In this document: piece by piece, positions 14,401-19,538 of the stretch
How positions within the stretch are numbered: the first letter of the stretch is position 1
Layout: every line of letters starts with the position of its first letter
Notes under the pieces: model-generated
What the model saw: only the letters and a program-made list of their open reading frames with translations
The model's database searches: none
Told to the model about the DNA's origin: nothing
Translations under genes and position numbers: made by a program
Assembly (NCBI GenBank): GCA_041183125.1
Contig: JBEGMH010000089.1
Coordinates: forward strand, 1-19,538
Origin: JADJPL01 sp041183125
GTDB taxonomy: Bacteria; Bacteroidota; Bacteroidia; Chitinophagales; Saprospiraceae
DNA: 19,538 bases
Direction of reading: 5' to 3'

Positions 14401-15571
14401 TTTCTTGGGTGCGTAGGTCAAGTATAGTTTCCGGGGCCAGGTAGCCCATCCAGAGGCGATTGCCGGGGAGAGTGGCAAAATTGTACAGGCTATTGCCCTG
14501 GGCCAGTTGGGAGAACCCTTTGATTTTACTGGGGATGCGGAGTACGCCATATCCGGTCGTCCCTATCCAAAGGTCGCCGTTGCGGTCTATCAAGCGGGAA
14601 AAAGTGCTGGGGTGTTCCAGTTCGTAGAAGACGGGGAGTTGGTCCAGGGGGGATTCGCCCGTTAGGCTTTTAAAGTCTTCCAGGCGGTTGATCCGGTATA
14701 TTTTTTTATCAAAAAAACGAAAAACGAGGTATCCACCGTCGGGCAGTTGGAGGTACTGGTGCATCTGGTCCAGGTGGAGGCCATTCTGGAAGGCATGCCC
14801 AGGCAGCAGTAGGGCACCGGAGTTCCGGAGGGGTTCCGGGAAGTGCTGGGTGGTTTCCGACAAAGGCAGGGCTACCTGTCCGATGGGTTTCTGTTCAGTT
14901 GCCTTCTTTATAAGGTTGACGACGGTGCATTTCCCTTCGAAGTTGATGGCGATACAGGTCGAATCGCTGTTTTGCAACAAGGCATGGATGCCCCCGTCGA
15001 AGGCATCTGAAAGGGGGATTTGGGAGGTGCGGAAGCGCGTGGGGGGGATACCCTTTCGGATTTGGTCTTTGATGGCCGCGCTGGTTTGTATGCCCAACAG
15101 GCGGTGTCCGTCGCGGCTGCCCTGGTAGAACCACACCGTCCCGGTTTTGTCCAGGAGGGCTTTTCGAACCTCGTGAATGGGGGTGTCCCCATTGATCTGG
15201 TCGAGGTGTAGAAAGCGTTCGGTGTGGGGGTCCAGGATGGCCAGCCCATTGTCCATTCCGATCCAGAGCAGGCCGTAGGGGTCTTCCAGGATCCAGTTGA
15301 CCTGGTTGCCGTGCAGGGCCCAGGGGTCGAGGTGGTTGGGCCTGTAAGCTTTGACCTCATTGCCGTCGTAGCGGTTCAGGCCAAAAAAGGTGCCCATCCA
15401 GACATACCCGCGGCTGTCCTGAAACAGGGTGGTCACGTAATCCATGGACAAGCCGTCTTTGGAGCCCAGGTGCTTGACGGGCAATTCCTGCGAAAGCAAG
15501 GAATGGCTTGCCAACATACAGAACAGCAGGGGGAAAAAGCAGAGGGAGCGCAGGCAGGGCATAAGGGTCAT
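11471..15571 (-). CDS. Hybrid two-component system protein (propeller, Y_Y_Y, kinase, receiver, AraC)
   Basis: This one-piece sensor and transcription factor of 1366 residues spans the inner membrane. A signal peptide lies at about 1-28. Periplasmic two-component propeller repeats fill 29-680 (DGLSMDYVTTLFQDSRGYVW, then DKDGNIWISGNQG, RNGNIWLANNYG and others), followed by a Y_Y_Y domain (721-799) and a transmembrane helix (804-826). In the cytoplasm come the phospho-acceptor H864 in AHEVKTPL, an ATPase domain (968-1074; DTGAGIP, FGLGLSYV), a receiver (E1114, D1115, D1157, K1209) and an AraC helix-turn-helix (1268-1363; AQLYRKLSAVS, VAFKVGFKERTYFSTLFKKKF). All catalytic residues look intact. 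The frame reaches 15712 only via TTG inside a promoter box; ATG 15571 (or 15562) gives the signal peptide. Such proteins usually bind oligosaccharides and switch on glycan-use loci, but no SusC/SusD genes are in the window. Confidence 0.96.
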   Translation of the reverse strand: MTLMPCLRSLCFFPLLFCMLASHSLLSQELPVKHLGSKDGLSMDYVTTLFQDSRGYVWMGTFFGLNRYDGNEVKAYRPNHLDPWALHGNQVNWILEDPYGLLWIGMDNGLAILDPHTERFLHLDQINGDTPIHEVRKALLDKTGTVWFYQGSRDGHRLLGIQTSAAIKDQIRKGIPPTRFRTSQIPLSDAFDGGIHALLQNSDSTCIAINFEGKCTVVNLIKKATEQKPIGQVALPLSETTQHFPEPLRNSGALLLPGHAFQNGLHLDQMHQYLQLPDGGYLVFRFFDKKIYRINRLEDFKSLTGESPLDQLPVFYELEHPSTFSRLIDRNGDLWIGTTGYGVLRIPSKIKGFSQLAQGNSLYNFATLPGNRLWMGYLAPETILDLRTQEITKAPWNAFIQPGEQVKAVLTNRKGAMAYLVLQSKNTPLLQVLQYSFNTGKIRTLPQQQLMTVGETPPCVKEDKDGNIWISGNQGRLLRYSPKADTFSAWTLDRFFPNEIARQLTTTNLLQTRNGNIWLANNYGLVRIDARPGKNPTFKAFHNYSGKKKIFANNGIFALCQDPLDHDVLWLGTLGNGLAKFHMPSETVSYPDQQDDPLNGKIVLGIVPDKNHKLWISTDRGISCFDPKHQQFLSYDLQEALLETPYNATSFGKTDKNEILFGGANGLLVLRPSQLLDENPPLLSHTLQISRIRVNSLSLQQLLEKGSVSFSPEEALQLRLRHAENNIVIDFSAPFAHNPGSLYYRYKVEGLSGQWIGLGKQRSIHLTGLSPGKYEVLMQVATPGATQSKLPTARLLVHIRPPWYLSRVAYLSYLLLLGVSLRAWVLFDRKRIAEKYEADVKQQEVKRLQSLDQLKNKLFAYIAHEVKTPLSIIMGVSAKLRQQSPSGQSPSYLDAIEYEGRNLQGLVDEMIDITRLQEGSLQLNYLHGDMAHFLENTLSAYQPLAEFRDIQLIFHANPAEIPADFDPTRVKHILNNLINNALRHTPAQGTIRLSLSTPRPDEVQIAVSDTGAGIPEADLPFIFEKYFQGASSKKDEHRFGLGLSYVKDLVEWMQGSISVSSTPHTGTAFTICLPAKTPLETALPNYLPSDYPTYSALPDAAPSSDELPLLLIVEDNPMLVSVLKLTLQPHFRLLIARDGKEGAELATREIPDLILSDIVMPEMDGLEMIQLLKNQPLTAHIPIVALSAKNEAQDRLQGQAIGADAYIGKPFSAPELLFTLQNLHQLQSRWKERYAHFAQGSDPSAQTPTPLSEPNLSASDAFMRSLYEVFEAHYPSDTFDIAQLCRVLHISKAQLYRKLSAVSDQGAMELLRDFRLQKALELLENNPGLNTSEVAFKVGFKERTYFSTLFKKKFHIAPSEVKKRGG

Positions 15572-15636
15572 GTTAGCAGGGCTTTTACCCGGGTGGCGCA
15601 GTAGTTGGCAGGTTCCTGACAACCGCTCGGGTATGA

Positions 15637-15644
15637 CAAATATA
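15637..15644 (-). promoter_or_regulatory. -7 box, proximal promoter of the hybrid regulator
   Basis: The minus strand reads TATATTTG, an exact TAnnTTTG match, with TTTA 20 bases upstream as a near -33 box. It lies 65 bases before the ATG at 15571. Confidence 0.5.
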
Positions 15645-15709
15645 ATCCTGTCCTGGGGATAATTTAAAAACAGGCTTGTTGAAATACAGGACGGCCTAAT
15701 AATGAAACG

Positions 15710-15717
15710 CAAATATA
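15710..15717 (-). promoter_or_regulatory. -7 box, distal promoter of the hybrid regulator
   Basis: The same eight bases TATATTTG occur again on the minus strand, 73 bases upstream of the first copy, with TTG 17 bases before it. Either box or both may be used; the spacing of the distal one is slightly short. Confidence 0.4.
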
Positions 15718-15865
15718 CAGTTTGAGACCATTACCAACATCGGGGAGCCCTGAAATGGGCGAAATGGGCGTTGTGCCGCGTTGAACGGGGAATTCCAACA
15801 CAATTGAGACTATGCTATACCCCCGTTTTTCGCTTGAGGGGCTACATTGGCCCATCATAGGTGAA

Positions 15866-15885
15866 TTTATTCTAATATGAATAAA
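15866..15885. repeat. Inverted repeat, 7-6-7, before the helical protein gene
   Basis: TTTATTC (15866-15872) and GAATAAA (15879-15885) are exact reverse complements around TAATAT. The centre lies about 35 bases before the ATG at 15911, where an operator would sit. It is AT-rich, so chance is possible. Confidence 0.35.
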
Positions 15886-15910
15886 AAATACGGAGTATAA
15901 ATTTTTGTGC

Positions 15911-17413
15911 ATGAAAAAACTAAGGGAACTGGTTCTCTTTGTCCATGAGAATGGATTCGACCACTCTACCCTGCGGAAAGGGGGCACGGGTACCGTTACC
16001 AAGCTGCAAAGCCTGTACGAAGGCATATTAAACGACGAGTGGCAAATGGACGAAGACGCGGCGCGGGCGCTTTATCCGGACGAGCCCTCGTCGGTGCCCT
16101 ATCGCAAGCTCAAATCGGACCTGAGGGACCGCATGCTCGAGGCTGTCCTGGCACTCCGATTTGAAGGGGGGAAATACAACGGGTACCAGAAGGCGTATTT
16201 TCGATGCCACAAAGAGTGGGCGGCCGTAAAATTGTTGATGAGCCACGGCAACGGCGACGTCGCGGCTGATTTGGCGGCAAAACTGCTCAAGCAGGCCTAT
16301 CAGTACGAATTTACGTTGATCGCGCAGGATATATGCGGCATCTTGCGCTTGTACTACGGAGCCCGCCTGGGGAATATGGCCAAGTTTGAGGAATACAACG
16401 CCCAATACAACGAGCTCCGGGACATCCACCAATGGGAATCCCTGGCAGAAGAATACTACATCCAACTGAGCTCCGCCTTTGTCAACGCGAAAGCCACCCG
16501 GGAAGAGCTCCCTGAGCTGAGCAAGCAGTTTTTGACGGCTCTGAAACCGGGCCTCGAGCGGTACAAAACCTACCGCCTGTATTTTTACGGGGCGCTCATC
16601 GAGTTGGCGAGCCATACGTCCGTGCACGCCTATGCCGAAGCGCTGGACGTTTGCAAGAGGTACATTTCCTTTTTCGAAGAGAAAAACTACGAGACCCAGG
16701 TGCCCCTTCAAGTATTGTATTACCAGGAACTGCTGTGCCATATCCAGTTGAAGCACTACGAAGAAGGCCAAAATTGTGCGGACAAGTGCGGCCAACTGGT
16801 AAAAGAAGGGAGTTTCAACTGGTTCAAATACCAGGAGTCCCTGTTTTTGCTGTCTATGCACACCGGGGAGTACCAGGCCGCCTATAAGGTGTATTTTTCC
16901 GTCACCAAGAACAAGTACTTTGCCCATCTCCCGGATAGCGCACAGGAAATCTGGACCATTTTTGCCGCCTACCTGGCCTTCCTGGCACAAATCGGAAAAC
17001 TCGGCGCCGTGCAGAACGAGCGGATAAAAACCCTGAAAGCCAGCCGATTCCAAAATGAAACCCCGCTCTACTCTAAGGATAAAAAAGGAATGAATATCCC
17101 CATCCTCATCGCCCAGTTGCTGCTCCTGCTCGCCGAAGGCAAAAAATCGGCGTACCTCGACAAGCTGGAGTCCCTGGAGCAGTACAACTATAAATACCTG
17201 CGCAACAAGCACAATATGCGCAACCACTACTTCATGAAGATACTGTTGAAAATCCCCCTCTGCGGTTTTAAGAAGGAAAACTTCCTGGACAAGACCCGTG
17301 AGCTGTTCTCTGGCCTCGCATCAACCCCTTCGGACTCCGTTTTCCAAAACAGCACCTATGAAATCATTCCCTACGAGGTACTTTATTCGTTGATTTCTGA
17401 GCAACTTATTTAA
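15911..17413 (+). CDS. Uncharacterised helical protein, possibly TPR-like
   Basis: I do not recognise a named family in this protein of 500 residues. It has no signal peptide or membrane helix, so it is probably cytoplasmic. It is rich in long amphipathic helices: pairs such as DICGILRLYYGARLGNMAKFEEYNAQ (split here near GARL), LYFYGALIELASHTSVHAYAEAL and QESLFLLSMHTGEYQAAYKVYF have the small-large residue pattern of tetratricopeptide-like repeats. The N-terminus has an ordered motif, RKGGTGTVTKLQSLYEGIL, followed by PYRKLKSDLRDRMLEAVL. I have an impression of similar 500-residue unknown proteins in Saprospiraceae. The start at ATG 15911 follows an in-frame TTG at 15905. It is divergent from the hybrid regulator, so shared control is possible. 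Function unknown. Confidence 0.85.
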   Translation: MKKLRELVLFVHENGFDHSTLRKGGTGTVTKLQSLYEGILNDEWQMDEDAARALYPDEPSSVPYRKLKSDLRDRMLEAVLALRFEGGKYNGYQKAYFRCHKEWAAVKLLMSHGNGDVAADLAAKLLKQAYQYEFTLIAQDICGILRLYYGARLGNMAKFEEYNAQYNELRDIHQWESLAEEYYIQLSSAFVNAKATREELPELSKQFLTALKPGLERYKTYRLYFYGALIELASHTSVHAYAEALDVCKRYISFFEEKNYETQVPLQVLYYQELLCHIQLKHYEEGQNCADKCGQLVKEGSFNWFKYQESLFLLSMHTGEYQAAYKVYFSVTKNKYFAHLPDSAQEIWTIFAAYLAFLAQIGKLGAVQNERIKTLKASRFQNETPLYSKDKKGMNIPILIAQLLLLLAEGKKSAYLDKLESLEQYNYKYLRNKHNMRNHYFMKILLKIPLCGFKKENFLDKTRELFSGLASTPSDSVFQNSTYEIIPYEVLYSLISEQLI

Positions 17414-17632
17414 TTCTAAATTTTTTAAAATCATATATTTACGTATAATTTATATACAAATAAATTATTTTTCCCACCTCACAAATGCCGGTTTTTTTTT
17501 TCGGTATGCTTCTCAAAGTCACTACCTTGCCTGCCTATTCAGATGAGCTGCCCTAAAAGGGACACAAGCGGGAAGGAACGCGGTGCCAAACGGCCTGCAG
17601 CAAGTCTGGTAAACCCTCCAATACGATACAAC

Positions 17633-18040
17633 ATGAGAAGCAGCGTAAAAACAGTAGCGTCTCCGGCAGGCCTGCCGAAAGTATATGCCGAAGTACAATT
17701 TGGATCGCCCAAAGATGCTTGCCGGGGTTCCGGGATCTGCCGGGTGTTTACCATGGTAGGTGCCCGAAGGTTGAAAGAAAACCCCCGCCGGGCCAACGTA
17801 TTGATCGTCATGCAAGACGGTGGGTACCCCGTCTTTTGGATCAACCGTAAAAACCTGAGCGCGGAGCTCCTGCTGGAAGTGTTCCAAGGGCCCTCCTTTG
17901 CTATGCCCGAAGCCTTCGAGCTCGGCGGGAGCATAGCGGGCGCCCTCGGCAAAGAGGCCATATACATACCCTCCGGCACTTATCCCATCCGGTCGGTACA
18001 GGACTGGCTGCTCGTGGATTTCAGTTGGCAAGAAAGATAA
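17633..18040 (+). CDS. Small protein of unknown function with a CX5C pair
   Basis: This cytoplasmic protein has 135 residues, no signal peptide and no membrane helix. The core reads PKVYAEVQFGSPKDACRGSG, with cysteines C30 and C36 spaced CX5C, then a beta-rich middle (ANVLIVMQDGGYPVFWIN) and a C-terminal IYIPSGTYPIRSVQDWLLVDF. I have the impression that similar short Bacteroidota proteins share the G-x-C and the final PI...Y.V.F pattern, but can name no function. The frame extends back to an ATG at 17543, which would add 30 residues of basic, low-information sequence; I prefer ATG 17633, just before the conserved-looking core. A strong terminator follows at 18090-18128. The two cysteines could bind a metal or form a redox pair. 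Confidence 0.72.
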   Translation: MRSSVKTVASPAGLPKVYAEVQFGSPKDACRGSGICRVFTMVGARRLKENPRRANVLIVMQDGGYPVFWINRKNLSAELLLEVFQGPSFAMPEAFELGGSIAGALGKEAIYIPSGTYPIRSVQDWLLVDFSWQER

Positions 18041-18089
18041 CAGGTAAGGGCATAAGCCCCTCGCAACAAGTCTATTGGTTTAAGGTAAC

Positions 18090-18128
18090 AAAATCCGGTG
18101 CCCCATACAGGCGACCGGATTTTTTTTG
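18090..18128 (+). terminator. Intrinsic terminator of the small-protein gene
   Basis: AAAATCCGGT (18090-18099) pairs perfectly with ACCGGATTTT (18114-18123), with a 14-base loop, and the T-run continues to 18127. It lies about 50 bases after the stop at 18040. This is the clearest classical terminator in the window. Confidence 0.75.
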
Positions 18129-18138
18129 GGTGCCCGGC

Positions 18139-18171
18139 ACTTTTGTCGTGATTTTTTACGAGCGCAAAAGT
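18139..18171. repeat. Second hairpin behind the terminator
   Basis: ACTTTTG plus TCGT (18139-18149) pairs with ACGA and CAAAAGT (18158-18171), with GCG bulged out and an eight-base loop. It may back up the terminator or end transcripts from the other side. Confidence 0.4.
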
Positions 18172-18419
18172 AACGTATTCGAATAAATATAAAACTTTAA
18201 ATAATTGAATATCAATTTTTTAAATAGTAAAAATAAATAATATTTGATAAAAAACGCTTCTTTTGGCCTTGGTTTCTTTTAGTGGGGCATACGAAGGGCG
18301 ACCCCATATTTGTAGTGTGATAGAGCAGTGGCGAGGGGTTGTCGAGGAAGTCTAACCATTCTCGCGGCGATCCTTTACACCACCGGTCTTAATTCGCTTC
18401 ACTAAAAAATCAAAAAGAC

Positions 18420-18497
18420 ATGAAAACACCGTACTACAAGGCGAAACTTTTTTCGCAGGGCCACAGGGTGATTACCGTGGATACTTCCGAGGTCTGA
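18420..18497 (+). CDS. Possible short upstream reading frame, 25 codons
   Basis: ATG at 18420 follows an A-rich leader (CACTAAAAAATCAAAAAGAC), as is usual for Bacteroidota starts, and opens a frame for MKTPYYKAKLFSQGHRV and eight further residues before TGA. It resembles no family I know. It could be a leader peptide for the secreted protein 235 bases downstream, or chance. Confidence 0.22.
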   Translation: MKTPYYKAKLFSQGHRVITVDTSEV

Positions 18498-18523
18498 CCA
18501 CGCCCTTCGCACTATGAACACGC

Positions 18524-18650
18524 TGGGACTCCTTAGTAGGTTCCACGATTCCGTCCCACGCGCACTGCCGTGCGCTAACCGCTATTTTTCCAAGCATTAA
18601 GGATGTAAAAAGGCCACCTGTTGCCAGGTCCGGTACGCACCGGGCCCTGG
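18524..18650 (+). ncRNA. Structured leader region with three GC-rich hairpins
   Basis: Three hairpins lie in 127 bases. TGGGAC (18524-18529) pairs with GTCCCA (18553-18558). GCGCAC (18560-18565) pairs perfectly with GTGCGC (18570-18575) around TGCC. CCAGGTCCGGT (18624-18634) pairs with ACCGGGCCCTGG (18639-18650) around ACGC with one small internal mismatch. No T-run follows the last one. This fits a structured 5' leader or small RNA; I recognise no known riboswitch class. Confidence 0.35.
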
Positions 18651-18732
18651 ACAGCCATGCCCGTCTGCAAACACACGTATCTGCGAAAAACATAGACAAC
18701 CTTTTTTGAAAAGCAAATTGTAAACCATTCTC

Positions 18733-19538
18733 ATGAAGCAATTATCCAGATTTTTCTATGGCCTTGTAAAAGGGGTCATTCCGCTCATGGCCTGTTTGGC
18801 GTTTCTTCCGACCGACCTGGCGGCCCAGGTCAGCGGCAGCGTGTTCCGGGATTTCAACGGAAACGGCAGCAAAGAAGCCAATGAACCTTTGATGCCCGGG
18901 ATTACCGTGAACGCCTACAACGCTGCGGGAACCTTGTGCGGCTCGGCCGTCAGTGGCGGGAGTACTTCGCCCAACTACACCTTAAACGGATGCGGTACCG
19001 GCCCTGTCCGGGTAGAGTTCATCCTGCCATCGTCGGGAAACGCCTGCGTGACGGATGCCATTGATTACCCAGGCATGGGAGGAGCTTCCTATGGTTCCTC
19101 GATGCAGTTTGTGAACGGCAACAGCACCAACGTGAACTTTGCCGTGCACAACCCGGCAGATTACAACAACGGCGCTTCCAACCCCATGATCTACATTCCC
19201 TGTTACGTGAACGGCGACCCGCTGGCCGGGGGTAACTCGGGTTCAAGCGACTGGTTTGTAGGGCTGCCCTACAACAGTACCGGTACATCGGGGCCACCCT
19301 TTAAACTTTCGGGCCAGGTCATCGGCAGCACCTGGGGGGTGGCCTACAGCCGCCAGGCCCAAAAGATTTTCACCAGTGCTTTCCTGAAGCGCCACATCGG
19401 CCTCGGTGCGATGGGAAGCGGGGGCATCTATATGTTGCAGCCCTCGGGCTCCAGCTTTACGGTGACCCAGTTTTTTGACATGGACAACAATGCGTTCAAC
19501 ACGGCTTCCAACCCGGTGACGCGCACGCGCGCCGGTAC
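18733..19538 (+). CDS. Large secreted surface protein, N-terminal part with SdrD B-like domain (cut by window end)
   Basis: The open frame from ATG 18733 runs to the window end with 268 codons and no stop. The signal peptide occupies about 1-31 (LVKGVIPLMACLAFLPTDLA, cleaved near AAQ). Directly after it comes VSGSVFRDFNGNGSKEANEP and LMPGITVNAYNAAGTLCG, the pattern of SdrD B-type or Cna B-like domains, whose acidic DxNxN-like loop often binds calcium. The following part (ASNPMIYIPCYVNGDPLAGG, SSDWFVGLPYNSTG, WGVAYSRQAQKIFTSAFLKR) resembles the N-terminal region of very large Bacteroidota cell-surface proteins and has an asparagine- and glycine-rich composition. A sorting domain for type IX secretion would be expected at the missing C-terminus. 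Role inferred as adhesion or surface layer; length unknown. Confidence 0.85.
   Translation, partial: MKQLSRFFYGLVKGVIPLMACLAFLPTDLAAQVSGSVFRDFNGNGSKEANEPLMPGITVNAYNAAGTLCGSAVSGGSTSPNYTLNGCGTGPVRVEFILPSSGNACVTDAIDYPGMGGASYGSSMQFVNGNSTNVNFAVHNPADYNNGASNPMIYIPCYVNGDPLAGGNSGSSDWFVGLPYNSTGTSGPPFKLSGQVIGSTWGVAYSRQAQKIFTSAFLKRHIGLGAMGSGGIYMLQPSGSSFTVTQFFDMDNNAFNTASNPVTRTRAG

Larger units (their letters stand above)
15572..15910. other. Divergent intergenic spacer, about 340 bases
   Basis: This spacer divides the hybrid regulator (-) from the helical protein gene (+). It holds two identical TATATTTG boxes on the minus strand, a tandem 9-base repeat GAAATGGGC at 15752-15769 and an inverted repeat at 15866-15885. 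I see no credible gene in it. Confidence 0.55.
18041..18732. other. Long intergenic region, about 690 bases
   Basis: This region holds a terminator (18090-18128), a second hairpin (18139-18171), a very AT-rich stretch (about 18170-18260), a possible -7 box CATATTTG near 18308-18315, a 25-codon reading frame at 18420-18497 and a run of GC-rich hairpins from 18524 to 18650. It reads as the end of the small-protein transcript followed by a long structured leader for the secreted protein gene at 18733. Confidence 0.5.

Noticed and set aside
15752..15769. Tandem 9-base repeat GAAATGGGC as a variable repeat or CRISPR hint
   Set aside because: Only two copies with no spacer; too small for an array and likely a chance duplication.
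16028..17227. Minus-strand frame of 399 codons
   Set aside because: Antisense to the helical protein gene. Neither has a known family, but the plus frame has an ATG start after an AT-rich spacer, acidic-basic helix patterns and normal codon use; the minus product is hydrophobic without helix order.
17543..17632. N-terminal extension of the small CX5C protein
   Set aside because: The extra 30 residues are basic and without pattern; the ATG at 17633 sits just before the conserved-looking core. It remains possible.
18472..18741. Minus-strand frame of 89 codons in the last spacer
   Set aside because: No motif, cysteine- and arginine-rich random composition, and it overlaps the GC-rich hairpins, which explain the lack of stops.

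Overview
The window looks like a chromosomal segment of a Bacteroidota bacterium, most probably of the Saprospirales type (Saprospiraceae, Haliscomenobacter or Lewinella relatives). The markers are a type IX secretion type B sorting domain, a one-piece hybrid two-component regulator with propeller, Y_Y_Y and AraC parts, a GLPGLI-family protein, a large SdrD-like secreted protein, TAnnTTTG promoter boxes, and GC-rich genes set between AT-rich spacers. The organism assignment is inference; no rRNA or tRNA gene is present to test it. I see no transposase, CRISPR array or phage gene.

Layout. 1-668: 3' end of a family 3 glycoside hydrolase (+). 665-1018: small three-helix membrane protein (-), convergent with it. 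1019-1348: spacer with two copies of an operator-like repeat. 1349-3516: response regulator and sensor kinase (-), joined by an ATGA overlap. 3665-4465: GLPGLI protein, divergent from the kinase. 4466-4695: spacer with a perfect 26-bp inverted repeat and a promoter. 4696-6750: secreted multidomain protein with a type B sorting domain (+). 6739-7959: FucP-type sugar transporter (-). 8055-8182: leader with a terminator-like hairpin and a 43-codon reading frame. 8183-11386: two-gene operon of an N-acyl-D-amino-acid deacylase-like lipoprotein and a serine beta-lactamase-fold hydrolase. 11409-11466: 58-bp palindrome. 11471-15571: 1366-residue hybrid regulator (-). 15911-17413: unrecognised helical protein. 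17633-18040: small conserved-looking protein of unknown function. 18090-18732: terminator, AT-rich stretch and a long structured leader. 18733 to the end: start of a large secreted surface protein with an SdrD B-like domain, cut by the window edge.

How the parts may fit. The kinase and regulator probably control themselves and perhaps the divergent GLPGLI gene. The deacylase-like and beta-lactamase-fold genes are a tight operon that may process D-amino-acid conjugates or peptides, with a possible attenuator in its leader. The hybrid regulator is of the class that normally controls glycan-use loci, but no SusC/SusD pair lies nearby; the GH3 fragment and the sugar transporter are the only carbohydrate genes in view. 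The most unusual observations are the leader at 8055-8186, the missing metal ligands in the deacylase-like protein, the missing proton-coupling aspartate in the FucP-like transporter, the very long inverted repeats at 4581-4639 and 11409-11466, and the structured leader before the final gene.
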